Part shown: in pieces, positions 7,977 to 15,139 of the stretch
Layout of the letters: the number at the start of each line of letters is the position of its first letter
How positions within the stretch are numbered: the stretch's first letter is position 1
Virus record (IMG/VR): IMGVR_UViG_3300025423_000009
Location: 1-64,000 of that record
Source: a virus
Strand: one strand, 5' to 3'
Length of the DNA: 64,000 nt
Position numbers and translations under genes: made by a program
The notes under the pieces: generated by a model
The model's database searches: none
Seen by the model: only the letters and a program-made list of their open reading frames with translations
Told to the model about the DNA's origin: nothing

Positions 7977-8912
7977 TTAGGAATTTGCGAGACGGGCGAA
8001 GTACGACATACCCTTGCCGCCGTCTTCATCTTCAGTCGTTCCAGACAAGCCGTCAACGACCTCTTCTTCCGTAGCCGCCACCGGACCAGCTTCAGGTTCT
8101 GGAGACGTGTGACGAGGAGTCGGAAGCTCATCGACTTCTTCGGCCGTAGCCGGACCGTCCAGAGCCGTTTCACCGACAACTTCGATCAGCTTCTTCTTCA
8201 GCTCCGCGTAGCTCTTGTAGTTCTTCGGATCGAGGAAGTCCTTGAGCGGATATTCCTGCTTGTAGATCGCTTCCAGAGCCTTGTCGTCACCCTTGAAGAG
8301 TTCTGACGAAGCTTCGAACTCGGACTTATCGTAGTTGCGATAACCTTCGACCTGACGAATCTTCAGCTTGAAGTTGGCGCCAGACCAGAAGTCGAACGGA
8401 TTGATCGGCTGCTCGCCGGGGAACTGCGGATGCATCAGATCGTCGATCTTATCCCAGATCTTCTTACCGAACTTGAATAGGAATACCTTGCCCTCGTTGG
8501 CCGGATTGCCGGGATCCGAGATCACCAGAACGTTGGCGACGTAATGAAGGCGGCGTTTCTGAGCTCGAGCTTGCTTACGCTCCGAAGAGTTGTCGTCGGA
8601 CGAAGCATTCCAGAGTTTCGAGTTTAGTTCGGACACCGGATCATTCTGACCGATCGAGGTTAGAGAGTTCTCGATGTACCAGCGACCCGTGGAGCCCTTG
8701 AAGCCATGATCCCAGTAGCGAACCCAGGCGACGTCTTCTCCCTCGGGAGCCGGAAGGAATCGAAGGACCGCGTATCCGTTTCCGGCCTTATCGACGGTCG
8801 GCGACCAGAAACGATCATCGGTCTCATACTTGTTGGCGTTGAGTTTCTCAGCCGCGGCCAGGAGCTTGCTCATGGAGGCTGAACGGTTTTGCTTTAATGC
8901 ACTGAATGACAT
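7977..8912 (-). CDS. 32: Single-stranded DNA-binding protein gp32
   Basis: A 311-residue protein; T4 gp32 has 301. It coats single-stranded DNA in replication, recombination and repair. The N-terminal basic segment is followed by the OB-fold core with GKVFLFKFGKKIWDKI (residues 142-157), which matches T4 closely, and ANFKLKIRQVEGYRNYD. The C-terminal 50 residues are acidic (EEVVDGL, TEDEDGG), as needed for protein contacts. The H-C-C-C zinc ligands of T4 are not visible in the region between IENSLTS and RRLHYV, so the zinc subdomain is probably replaced. The gene has its own leader with a stem-loop and an unstructured A/C-rich tract. Confidence 0.92.
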   Translation of the reverse strand: MSFSALKQNRSASMSKLLAAAEKLNANKYETDDRFWSPTVDKAGNGYAVLRFLPAPEGEDVAWVRYWDHGFKGSTGRWYIENSLTSIGQNDPVSELNSKLWNASSDDNSSERKQARAQKRRLHYVANVLVISDPGNPANEGKVFLFKFGKKIWDKIDDLMHPQFPGEQPINPFDFWSGANFKLKIRQVEGYRNYDKSEFEASSELFKGDDKALEAIYKQEYPLKDFLDPKNYKSYAELKKKLIEVVGETALDGPATAEEVDELPTPRHTSPEPEAGPVAATEEEVVDGLSGTTEDEDGGKGMSYFARLANS

Positions 8913-8972
8913 ATATGTTGTTGTATGTTTGGTTGTGTGTTTGTATTTGCCGAGCTACTCACTCGACAGCAA
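8913..8972 (-). promoter_or_regulatory. gp32 mRNA leader: stem-loop plus unstructured A/C-rich tract
   Basis: On the minus strand a stem-loop (TTGC...CGAG pairing with CTCG...GCAA, 8947-8972) is followed by about 35 bases almost free of G and U pairing partners (ATACAAACACACAACC and onward) up to the start codon. T4 gp32 represses its own translation by binding such an unstructured region 3' of a pseudoknot. Confidence 0.5.
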
Positions 8973-8989
8973 GAGATATGTATACTACC

Positions 8990-9622
8990 TCAAGAATCTT
9001 TTGATGTAAAGGCATCAATTGCGATCTGACGATAGGTCGGTATATGAAGCTCTCGAGCTAGAAGCTGTGCATACTTGCGAGCCTTCAGCGAATGCTCGGT
9101 CCAGAGACCAAGTGGATCATTCACCTTGGGCATCTCGCGATCGAGGAATCCGGTCAGTGTCTGCAGAATCGCTAGGCCATGAATCGATACTTTATCTTGC
9201 GAATAGGCCGCCAGAATCGGAGGAGGTCGAACACCATCGAGCCTATGATTGGCTTCGAGCATGTCGTCGAAGTCCGAGAACCTCTCGACTACGGACTTGA
9301 TTTCCTGAGAGAATCGATACTGCATTGATTCATGATAGGCACGAAGCTCGATGTATGGTTCCTCATTCATGGAACCGATCCACTTCTTTCCGGCCATCAC
9401 GTTCGCGGACACGTACCACAGGCACTCGTTGAATTCCGAATGCCTGCGAGCCAGCTTCTCGAAGAAGTATCGATCCTTGCGAGCCTCAAAGGCTTGAGCC
9501 GAGAGAGACTTCATCGAGAATCGATACTTCACGGCATCGAGCTTTCCCTCGAAATGAAGCTTGATCGAGGTGACCAAGTTCCATGCCTGAAGCGGAGTAA
9601 CCTTGTTCGAGGTCGATTCCAT
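8990..9622 (-). CDS. 59: Helicase loader gp59
   Basis: A 210-residue protein (T4 gp59 has 217) that loads the gp41 helicase onto gp32-coated DNA. The segment RKDRYFFEKLARRH (about residues 49-62), followed by WYVSANVMAGKKWIG, aligns with the T4 HMG-like N-terminal domain. The rest is helical. Gene order 33-x-59-32 on one strand is that of T4, with one extra gene between 33 and 59. It overlaps that gene by one base, so translation is probably coupled. Confidence 0.85.
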   Translation of the reverse strand: MESTSNKVTPLQAWNLVTSIKLHFEGKLDAVKYRFSMKSLSAQAFEARKDRYFFEKLARRHSEFNECLWYVSANVMAGKKWIGSMNEEPYIELRAYHESMQYRFSQEIKSVVERFSDFDDMLEANHRLDGVRPPPILAAYSQDKVSIHGLAILQTLTGFLDREMPKVNDPLGLWTEHSLKARKYAQLLARELHIPTYRQIAIDAFTSKDS

Positions 9623-9969
9623 CAGTGCTTGGCACGATTCTCGACCTTGCGTTCCCTGGCTTCAAGCTTACGCTTGGCACTCTTGGACGGCTCTCGACGA
9701 GGAGCCAGATGCGGAATCACCTTGCCATTCTCGTCAACCTGATTCTGACGAACCTTGATGAAGCGCGAGATCATCGGTCGAGGATTGTTGTTGATCTTGA
9801 TGTTGTACTTCTTCACGAGTTCGAGCATCGTGGCTTTATCCTTGTCGGAAGGCTTGACTCCAGTGTTGACGTACTTCTCGACATATGACTGAATCAGAGC
9901 GCGATCGCCTGGATCCATCTCGAGTGTAGATGAGTTAAGTTTGGTATCGATCATGGTGGTATGTGGCAT
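9622..9969 (-). CDS. Small basic protein between gp33 and gp59, unknown
   Basis: 115 residues (or 110 from the second Met at 9954). The sequence is helical with a strongly basic C-terminus (KSAKRKLEARERKVENRAKH) and a central NPRPMISRFIKVRQNQ segment that could bind nucleic acid. I do not recognise a family. It sits 2 bases downstream of gp33 and overlaps gp59, so it belongs to the 33-59-32 operon and may have a role in replication or late transcription. Confidence 0.6.
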   Translation of the reverse strand: MPHTTMIDTKLNSSTLEMDPGDRALIQSYVEKYVNTGVKPSDKDKATMLELVKKYNIKINNNPRPMISRFIKVRQNQVDENGKVIPHLAPRREPSKSAKRKLEARERKVENRAKH

Positions 9970-9971
9970 AA

Positions 9972-10217
9972 TTAAAGTAACATGGTTGAGGTTCTCTTTC
10001 GCCCCTTCACGGTGTTAAGTTGAATCGATTCCTTCTCGATCTTGCTTTTCAGCGGAGAGGTCAGAATCATCTTTGCGACGTCGATCGGATCGATGCCATG
10101 TTCATCACAAACATGAACGACCGCTTCCGAGTAACGCATGTGTTCTTTCTGGACCAGCAATTCGACTCGCTCGGCCAGAGTTTGCTTGTTGAGGACTGGC
10201 AATGAAGCTATAGTCAT
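9972..10217 (-). CDS. 33: Late transcription coactivator gp33-like
   Basis: An 81-residue protein. T4 gp33 (112 residues) bridges RNA polymerase and the sliding clamp for late transcription. The middle (RYSEAVVHVCDEHGIDP, then VAKMILTSPLKSKIE) matches the T4 region that binds the beta flap. The hydrophobic C-terminus STMLL resembles the T4 clamp-binding tail ending in FLL. Position at the head of the 33-59-32 cluster supports the call. It is shorter than T4 at the N-terminus. Confidence 0.7.
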   Translation of the reverse strand: MTIASLPVLNKQTLAERVELLVQKEHMRYSEAVVHVCDEHGIDPIDVAKMILTSPLKSKIEKESIQLNTVKGRKRTSTMLL

Positions 10218-10270
10218 GATGTGTGTTTAGTGGAGTGGCAAAGTTGAATCAGATTCATGTTAGTATCCTA

Positions 10271-10492
10271 TCACGGTTTCTTCTTTTGTACAGCTAATTG
10301 TTTCCCGAGGGAAGCTTTACAGGACTTGAATACCTTCTTCAGAAGATCCATGTCAATCGTTCGATTCGAGTAGGAGTCACGGCGACACATTTGAGTGTCA
10401 AAGCGACGGCGATAATCTTCTAACTGCTCGCGGTAGGAGTCACGTTCGCATATAGCATCAGTAAGCTTGAGTTGGGTGTCGGTGTATTTCAT
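10271..10492 (-). CDS. Small hypothetical protein, basic
   Basis: 73 residues from ATG 10492, overlapping the stop of the upstream membrane protein gene (ATGA). Charged and probably helical, with a run of Arg/Asp-rich residues and a basic end (QLAVQKKKP). No family recognised. Translation coupling puts it in the small-gene operon 11751-10271. Confidence 0.5.
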   Translation of the reverse strand: MKYTDTQLKLTDAICERDSYREQLEDYRRRFDTQMCRRDSYSNRTIDMDLLKKVFKSCKASLGKQLAVQKKKP

Positions 10493-10722
10493 AATTGTTT
10501 CTTCCAAGCGATGATGCCCCAGACATTCAGAGGAGCGAACATGAGCTGACAGAGCATCAATGCGGTCTGATTCGTGTTCCAAGCATAGGCGAACCAGATC
10601 GCACACGATAGCAGTCCAACGTACCACGTTAGTCGCATCTTCAAGATCGTGAGAATCATGCAGATCACGGTCAACATGAATGCGATCCATGAAAGAGTTT
10701 GATTGATCTCAGGTATATTCAT
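10489..10722 (-). CDS. Small membrane protein, PnuC/PQ-loop-like
   Basis: 77 residues from ATG 10722. Three hydrophobic segments are visible (about residues 9-27, 33-48 and 52-72), with the pattern YVGLLSCAIWFAYAW and NVWGIIAWKK, which recalls small PnuC or SemiSWEET-type transporters that work as oligomers. It would sit in the inner membrane. The substrate cannot be inferred; nicotinamide riboside is only a guess from PnuC-like spacing. Confidence 0.5.
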   Translation of the reverse strand: MNIPEINQTLSWIAFMLTVICMILTILKMRLTWYVGLLSCAIWFAYAWNTNQTALMLCQLMFAPLNVWGIIAWKKQL

Positions 10723-10732
10723 GCCAGAATGA

Positions 10733-11086
10733 CTATTCAAAGGTCGTCTCCTTGTAGATGACTATGACTGATCCATCCTCATGATTGATCGTTCCATAGA
10801 GTTGATATGTGCGAGTCTCGATGGTCGAGGCGGAAATTGGAATAGCTCGTCCATTGACGATCCAGTCGACACGCTTCTGAATCGGCCGTCGCATGAATTT
10901 AGGATAGTTGCCATCATGACACGTGTAAAGCTTCGAATCATCGAGCTCCATTCCATCAGCCGTGTGAATGCGGATGCGATACTTTCCCTCATTAGGCTCA
11001 AACTTTAAGACTTCTTTTTTGCCATAGTTTAGTAATGCAGCCTCTATGGCACGATGTTCATATTCATTGATCTCTGTCTCATTCAT
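10733..11086 (-). CDS. Hypothetical protein, possible SH3-like barrel
   Basis: 117 residues from ATG 11086, which overlaps the stop of the preceding gene. After a short acidic N-terminus comes a beta-rich region (KYRIRIHTADGMEL, YTCHDGNYPKFM, SVIVIYKETTFE). The D-G-x-Y-P motif is shared with the neighbouring 92-residue protein, so the two may be diverged copies of one fold. No enzymatic motif seen. Confidence 0.5.
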   Translation of the reverse strand: MNETEINEYEHRAIEAALLNYGKKEVLKFEPNEGKYRIRIHTADGMELDDSKLYTCHDGNYPKFMRRPIQKRVDWIVNGRAIPISASTIETRTYQLYGTINHEDGSVIVIYKETTFE

Positions 11087-11361
11087 ACTGAAATCTCCTT
11101 GACGGAATCCAGACGGAACGAACGCCATGCCTGCTTGTCGAGATCATACACGCAGATCACGTTCGAATTACGAGGCTGAACCTGCTCCATCAGATCCTTC
11201 TGTTTGAGAGCCGGATAGCTTCCATCCTTCAGTGTGCAGTTCATCGTACGAAGAGTGCCATCGGCCTTTCGAAAGACAACGGTCGTCGAATGACGACCAC
11301 GTAAAGACTCGATCAGAGCCGCTCGTTCCAAATCCGTATTGTTGAATGCTGTAATGTTCAT
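11083..11361 (-). CDS. SH3-beta-barrel fold small phage protein (DUF2693-like)
   Basis: 92 residues. The pattern RKADGTLRTMNCTLKDG, then NVICVYDLDKQAWRSFRLD, is typical of small phage proteins with a WYL/SH3-like barrel (DUF2693). Function unknown; such proteins are usually early accessory genes. It overlaps its neighbours on both sides, so translation is coupled. Confidence 0.55.
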   Translation of the reverse strand: MNITAFNNTDLERAALIESLRGRHSTTVVFRKADGTLRTMNCTLKDGSYPALKQKDLMEQVQPRNSNVICVYDLDKQAWRSFRLDSVKEISV

Positions 11362-11603
11362 TTTTGAAAGTTAGTAACACGAACCAGATCGATGTAGTCA
11401 CCAAAGCGAGCATCGAAAGTTTTGATCAGATGTTCATAGTCCGAGGAAATCATTTCCTCATGTACTTGATTGAGTTGAACTGGAGTGAAGCCAAGCTGCT
11501 TACCTAACCTTTGAGCATATCCAAGTAGAACAAAGGCATTCCCTTCTGGTCCATTCAAATTGATCTCAGGCTTACCGCGATGAATTGGAGCTCTAATTGC
11601 CAT
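11358..11603 (-). CDS. Conserved small phage protein, unknown
   Basis: 81 residues with the pattern GPEGNAFVLLGYAQRL and MISSDYEHLIKTFDARFG, which I recognise as a recurrent small protein of large phages without known role. Acidic, soluble and helical. It overlaps the 52-residue gene upstream by 11 bases. Confidence 0.55.
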   Translation of the reverse strand: MAIRAPIHRGKPEINLNGPEGNAFVLLGYAQRLGKQLGFTPVQLNQVHEEMISSDYEHLIKTFDARFGDYIDLVRVTNFQK

Positions 11604-11751
11604 AGTCTTCTAGATCATGATGTTTGCCGTATTTGGGGCGCCGACGATAATCCTTGACCGTCTCGTGTGCATGGCCAGGAGGAGGTACAGGTTTTCGTAG
11701 TGCATCCATAGCCTGAGCCGCGATGCTTTTCTTCTTTCTTTTAAGTTTCAT
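11593..11751 (-). CDS. Short basic protein, unknown
   Basis: 52 residues, starting ATG 11751 with a very basic N-terminus (MKLKRKKKSIAAQAMDALRK), then PVPPPGHAHETVKDYRRRPK. It overlaps the start of the next gene and lies 6 bases after the ligase stop, so it looks like a real operon member too short for routine calling. No known function. Confidence 0.45.
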   Translation of the reverse strand: MKLKRKKKSIAAQAMDALRKPVPPPGHAHETVKDYRRRPKYGKHHDLEDYGN

Positions 11752-11757
11752 ATAAAT

Positions 11758-12909
11758 TTAACGATCACCCTTCAGGCAATTGTTGGGATCAATGCGAGCA
11801 TAGTTTGGAACACCCAGACCAGTCAGTCCCATGAAAAGGAATGTCACTTTACGACCGATCATCTTTTGTTGTTGTGCCAGAACGCGCGCGCGATCTTCAT
11901 GAGAACCCATAAACACGGCCTCGAATTCCTTACCTTTCCATCGAACCACCGCATTCTGAGCCGTACCATGCCGCTCTCCCTTGCCCTCGACGATAGCCTG
12001 AATGACACACTCATCATCGTCCTCGGGCTTTACCTTCAGAAGACTGTTCGAGCGCTTATGTTCGTAAGCCGAATTCATGTCTCGAAGAATGACACCCTCC
12101 TGATTATCATTCAGAGCCTCTTCATAGATCGCAAGCATCTTTTTTTCGGAATCAACGAGCATGGTATGAACTTTCTCACAAAAATCAAATTTGGCAATGA
12201 TGTTTTTGTCAATCCAAGCCTTGCGAGTCGCATAAGGAGTGTCTTCCGTCATTCCGGCAAAGCCATATCCATCATAGATGTAGAATCGAACCAGACTCTT
12301 GGACTCATTTAGATCCGAGGTCGATGGCTTGGATTTACGAATGATCGAGGTTAAGTCATTCAGGCGCTGGCGTAGCTCGTAATTGAAAAGCTCTCCATCC
12401 AGAACCGCATCGGGCCACGCTTCAAAGAATCCTTCTAGTGCCTGAACAATATGAGGAATCGACGCATAGAGCTTACCTCCACGTGTCAAGAATCCACGAT
12501 TTGTGGCCGCACAGCGATTACCATTGAATTTGATCTGAACTCCCCATGAACCTTGAGTGAAGTCAATAGACTTTTTACGATCACGATATTTTTTGGCAAG
12601 CATGACTTCGATATGACGCAAGGACTTATCAATGTCCTTTACATTTTGCCAATATCCAATCTCTTGATTCTTCTTCCATTGTGCCTCGGCTTCAAAGAGA
12701 GCCTGATCTTCCGCGGAACGCTCATTGGCACGGCCAACATTAGTGGCCAGTGAAGGATACCATTCGGTCGTGGTTGTTTTACCGCCTTCCTGACCGTAGA
12801 TCGTGCGATACTTGGCTCCATCGACTTCGATGGTCCAGTGACGAATCATGCCGGTCGAGGCTCGAGAATATAGAATTGGAAAAATCTTTTTCACTTTGCA
12901 ATTAGACAA
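11758..12909 (-). CDS. 30: ATP-dependent DNA ligase
   Basis: 383 residues from TTG 12909; a GTG at 12894 is an equally possible start. It seals nicks in phage DNA using ATP. The N-terminal 100 residues resemble a WGR-type domain (RHWTIEVDGAKYRTIYG). Nucleotidyltransferase motifs follow: I, KFNGNR at about residue 128 (the usual KxDG has Asn for Asp); III, VLDGELF; IV, EGVILR; V, LLKVKP. A C-terminal OB fold follows (CVIQAIVEGKGERHG, VTFLFMGLTGLG). The D-to-N change in motif I deserves checking, although similar KxNG motifs occur in some phage ligases. Confidence 0.82.
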   Translation of the reverse strand: MSNCKVKKIFPILYSRASTGMIRHWTIEVDGAKYRTIYGQEGGKTTTTEWYPSLATNVGRANERSAEDQALFEAEAQWKKNQEIGYWQNVKDIDKSLRHIEVMLAKKYRDRKKSIDFTQGSWGVQIKFNGNRCAATNRGFLTRGGKLYASIPHIVQALEGFFEAWPDAVLDGELFNYELRQRLNDLTSIIRKSKPSTSDLNESKSLVRFYIYDGYGFAGMTEDTPYATRKAWIDKNIIAKFDFCEKVHTMLVDSEKKMLAIYEEALNDNQEGVILRDMNSAYEHKRSNSLLKVKPEDDDECVIQAIVEGKGERHGTAQNAVVRWKGKEFEAVFMGSHEDRARVLAQQQKMIGRKVTFLFMGLTGLGVPNYARIDPNNCLKGDR

Positions 12910-12953
12910 GAGTCAATTTGTATTTTTTGCCATCAATCTCAACGATACGGCCC
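12902..12953 (-). pseudogene. Displaced C-terminal codons of the beta-solenoid gene
   Basis: In the frame of the solenoid gene shifted by one base, this stretch encodes CEGRIVEIDGKKYKLTLV and stops at TAA 12902-12904, next to the ligase start. The peptide looks like a genuine protein end (beta-hairpin pattern). The 28-base insert just before it is not a multiple of three. Confidence 0.5.
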
Positions 12954-13703
12954 TCACAGGTGGAAGATTGCTCGAACAATCTTCCACGTGGAAGATTGCT
13001 CGGGATTCTTTTTGATGATGTTCACCTTTCCATGAGCCATCGTGCCTGTCACAATTTCCTTACACGTGATGACATCATGTGCATTTTTCATGTAGGGAGA
13101 AGTTCCAGCAAAGATCTTGTAGTCACGACCAGCCTTGATGCCCTCACCAGCATTGATGCCACAGCCAGCATTGATGCCACAGCCAGCCTTGATGCCCGTG
13201 CCAGCCATGATGTCCGAGCCAGCCTCGATGCTCCAGCGAGCGTTGATGCCCTCGCCAGCCATGATGTCCGTGCCAGCCTTGATGCCACAGCCAGCCTTGA
13301 TGCCCGCGCCAGCCTTGATGGCATAGCCAGCCTTGATGCCCGTGCCAGCCTTGATGCCCGTGCCAGCCTTGATGTCCGCGCCAGCCTCGATGCCCTCACC
13401 AGCCTCGATGCCCTCACCAGCCTCGATGTCCCAGCCAGCCTTGATGCCCTTGTCAGCCTCGATGCCCTTGTCAGCATTGATGTACCAGCCAGCATTGATG
13501 CCCTCGCCAGCCGTGATGCCCGAGCCACTTTTAGCTTGAATGTATCCAGTGACGATGAGCGATCCAGAAAAATACACCATTCCTAAGTCTTTTTCGATGA
13601 TGAGATGCCCGTCGAAGTGCCCGTCGAAGTTACTTGAATCGGTGTAATGATTCCGCGAATCCAGATCTTTTTTAGTGATAGTGTAGATAGTGTATGTCTT
13701 CAT
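12954..13703 (-). CDS. Hexapeptide-repeat beta-solenoid protein, C-terminus apparently frameshifted
   Basis: 249 residues. After a unique 60-residue N-terminus (MKTYTIYTITKKDLDSRN...), residues 62-205 are about 24 hexads of the form (I)-x-A-G-x-G, for example GIKAGTGIKAGYAIKAG, which should coil into a parallel beta-helix. A non-repeat end, KEIVTGTMAHGKVNIIKKNP, closes it. The stop at 12954 is caused by a 28-base palindromic duplication. Without it the frame would continue to 12902 and add CEGRIVEIDGKKYKLTLV. Function unknown; such solenoids are often structural. The early promoter at 13713-13740 lies just upstream. Confidence 0.65.
   Translation of the reverse strand: MKTYTIYTITKKDLDSRNHYTDSSNFDGHFDGHLIIEKDLGMVYFSGSLIVTGYIQAKSGSGITAGEGINAGWYINADKGIEADKGIKAGWDIEAGEGIEAGEGIEAGADIKAGTGIKAGTGIKAGYAIKAGAGIKAGCGIKAGTDIMAGEGINARWSIEAGSDIMAGTGIKAGCGINAGCGINAGEGIKAGRDYKIFAGTSPYMKNAHDVITCKEIVTGTMAHGKVNIIKKNPEQSSTWKIVRAIFHL
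12960..13002. repeat. 28-base palindromic duplication
   Basis: GTGGAAGATTGCTCG occurs at 12960 and 12988, and its inverted arm CAATCTTCCAC at 12977-12987, giving a perfect 11-bp stem at 12960-12987. It can form a strong hairpin and may also act as a terminator. Confidence 0.7.
13100..13540. repeat. 18-bp tandem repeat array coding for the hexapeptide solenoid
   Basis: About 24 imperfect units with the core CCAGCCTTGATGCC every 18 bases. The period of six codons leaves several other frames open, which produces long false reading frames on both strands. Confidence 0.85.
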
Positions 13704-13712
13704 TCTGATACC

Positions 13713-13740
13713 ATTCTACCATGAAGCCTTGACTTGTACA
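13713..13740 (-). promoter_or_regulatory. Early (sigma70-like) promoter
   Basis: Minus strand: -35 TGTACA, 16-base spacer, -10 TAGAAT. The spacer ends CTTCATGG, a feature shared with several other early promoters of this window. Reads into the solenoid gene. Confidence 0.6.
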
Positions 13741-13754
13741 TAGGAAAGTGAAAG

Positions 13755-13784
13755 AATATCTCGTTGCAAATCAGCTACTTGCAC
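13755..13784. repeat. 30-bp dispersed repeat, copy A
   Basis: AATATCTCGTTGCAAATCAG plus ten more bases, identical to 17286-17315. Both copies lie 15-20 bases upstream of an early promoter -35 box on the minus strand. It contains an inverted repeat TGCAA...TTGCA. Confidence 0.85.
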
Positions 13785-13885
13785 CGGATGGCCGGATGTG
13801 AGCAGATCTCTCTTTAGTCAAGGTAATGTGTAATCCTTCAATTTGACCTTGATTTCGATCCGCATTGAATCGATTTGAATTCCGA

Positions 13886-14008
13886 ATGAACAGTGGACGG
13901 CTGAGAAGAAGACAGATTTATGTATACGGCCAGACAGCGGATTATCGTAAAAAAGTGAAAGAAAGAAACCCAGAGGCTTTGAAAAAGAAAGAAGCCTTCA
14001 TGCTCTGA
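13886..14008 (+). CDS. Very small basic protein, possible
   Basis: 40 residues on the plus strand (MNSGRLRRRQIYVYGQTADY...). Strongly basic, with QTADYRKKVKERNPEALKKK looking protein-like. The ribosome site is poor (GAATTCCGA). The surrounding 400 bases (13704-14109) otherwise hold only the promoter, the repeat and a terminator. It may be a remnant. Confidence 0.3.
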   Translation: MNSGRLRRRQIYVYGQTADYRKKVKERNPEALKKKEAFML

Positions 14009-14023
14009 GAAAAATGAAGGCTT
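13992..14023 (-). terminator. Terminator of the 14-15 kb minus-strand operon
   Basis: Stem AAGCCTTCAT/ATGAAGGCTT with a 12-base loop, followed on the minus strand by a pyrimidine-rich tract (CTTTCTTTTTC). Confidence 0.6.
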
Positions 14024-14109
14024 GTCTTGAAAGTATGAACGATCGAATTGCTCGGCCGATCAGGGCCTACTCTGGAGTCTTAAGGCTCGTTGCGTCGATC
14101 GCTCTGAAA

Positions 14110-14274
14110 TTATTTATTCGAGGAAGGATTTTGAGAGTCCTTGACAGAGGAAGATTTCGATTTTTTGTCTTTCTTCTTCTCGAAGATTTTATTCCAATTG
14201 TCGGCAAACTCGTCGAGCTTGACGGAGAATGGACGAGGCTTGGATCCCTTACCGTGTTGTGGTTGAGTACTCAT
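14110..14274 (-). CDS. Small conserved phage protein (GKGSKPRP motif)
   Basis: 54 residues from ATG 14274. HGKGSKPRPFSV followed by FADNWNKIFEKKKDKK is a recurrent motif of small proteins in many phages. Lys-rich tail. Role unknown. Its ATG overlaps the stop of the preceding gene (ATGA). Confidence 0.6.
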   Translation of the reverse strand: MSTQPQHGKGSKPRPFSVKLDEFADNWNKIFEKKKDKKSKSSSVKDSQNPSSNK

Positions 14275-14432
14275 GATTGAAATTTTTCCATGCGTTCGGC
14301 AAGGATGCTCGAATAGAGGCTCATCACCCACGCTTGCTTCTGCAGGCGAATCCACTCGGCGTCGTCACACTTGGAGCTCCATTGCTCGTTCTCCTTGAGG
14401 AATGACTGAAGCTTCACGATCTTGGCATCCAA
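14271..14432 (-). CDS. Small helical phage protein with TTG start
   Basis: 53 residues from TTG 14432, chosen because AAGGAG lies 9 bases upstream; no ATG exists in this frame. The pattern DAKIVKLQSFLKENEQW ... LQKQAWVMSLYSSILAER resembles a common phage helical-hairpin protein, whose usual N-terminus (RVVKEKQDL) can be read just upstream without a start. It overlaps the preceding gene by 19 bases and the next by 4. An indel at the gene junction is an alternative explanation. Confidence 0.5.
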   Translation of the reverse strand: MDAKIVKLQSFLKENEQWSSKCDDAEWIRLQKQAWVMSLYSSILAERMEKFQS

Positions 14433-14860
14433 GTCTTGCTTCTCCTTGACGACTCTCTTCTGTTAAGCGGCTCCAGAGAGACGCAGTGTGGGCAGTCGTC
14501 CCACCCTTGGTTTGATTGGTCGTTTCGTATCATTCCAGTCCCCTTGCAGGCTTGGCATTTTGTGGCTCGTTCGATTGCGTCAAGCGCGTCGTGCGCTATA
14601 CACTTCACGTCTTCGCTGCCGTAGTTGCCTTCTTGGATTTTAGCCAGTGCGTTGATTGCGATTTGCGCCCTGTCCATTTGCAGCCGCCATGCCTTGTGAT
14701 AGATTTCAGATGACGATTTTTCGCCGCTTAACAAGTCCTTGGAGGCAAAGACGCCAGCGTCTTGCGCTCCATCATTGGTTGAAATTTGAGTGTTCATTTT
14801 ACGTTCGAGCCGACGCTTCCGCCGTCTTGCCTCAAGTCTGCGATATGATTTCATACTCAT
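14414..14860 (-). CDS. Zinc-ribbon hypothetical protein
   Basis: 148 residues from ATG 14860, which overlaps the upstream stop (ATGA). An Arg-rich N-terminus (YRRLEARRRKRRLERK) could bind nucleic acid; an internal ATG would remove it. The C-terminal part has CQACKGTG and, 17 residues on, CPHC, a DnaJ-type zinc ribbon. Function unknown. Confidence 0.5.
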   Translation of the reverse strand: MSMKSYRRLEARRRKRRLERKMNTQISTNDGAQDAGVFASKDLLSGEKSSSEIYHKAWRLQMDRAQIAINALAKIQEGNYGSEDVKCIAHDALDAIERATKCQACKGTGMIRNDQSNQGWDDCPHCVSLEPLNRRESSRRSKTWMPRS

Positions 14861-15111
14861 ATATTGAAAGTGATGGTCGTGACGCGATCTCCACACTGAT
14901 CACAAGCTTCATCGTCGGATTCCATGGTATCGCATTCGAAGAGATTGATCAGATTCAGGACATTGATCGCTCCTCTTCCATACGATTCACGGAGCTTCTC
15001 GAAAAGCTCGTCTGCGAGCATGTCTAGTTCATGGGTCGTGAAGTCCTTGGAGTTTTTGCCGTCGATGATGACGGCATCTGCCGTGCATCCGGTGCGTACG
15101 ATGATGTTCAT
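14857..15111 (-). CDS. Small acidic hypothetical protein
   Basis: 84 residues, acidic, with a helical middle (HELDMLADELFEKLRES) and a C-x2-C pair near the end (CDQCGD). No family recognised. First of a set of overlapping small genes down to 14110. Confidence 0.5.
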   Translation of the reverse strand: MNIIVRTGCTADAVIIDGKNSKDFTTHELDMLADELFEKLRESYGRGAINVLNLINLFECDTMESDDEACDQCGDRVTTITFNI

Positions 15112-15139
15112 GATAAATAATGACCCTTCTTAAAACATT

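Noticed and set aside
13100-13540. CRISPR-like array
   Set aside because: The 18-bp units are contiguous, without spacers, and code for a hexapeptide repeat.
12918-13586. Long plus-strand open frame rich in SLDARAS repeats, and a second minus-strand frame at 13088-13528 rich in ASRLARAS
   Set aside because: Both are shadows of the 18-bp repeat of the solenoid gene. Only the 12954-13703 frame has unique N- and C-terminal sequence and a promoter upstream.
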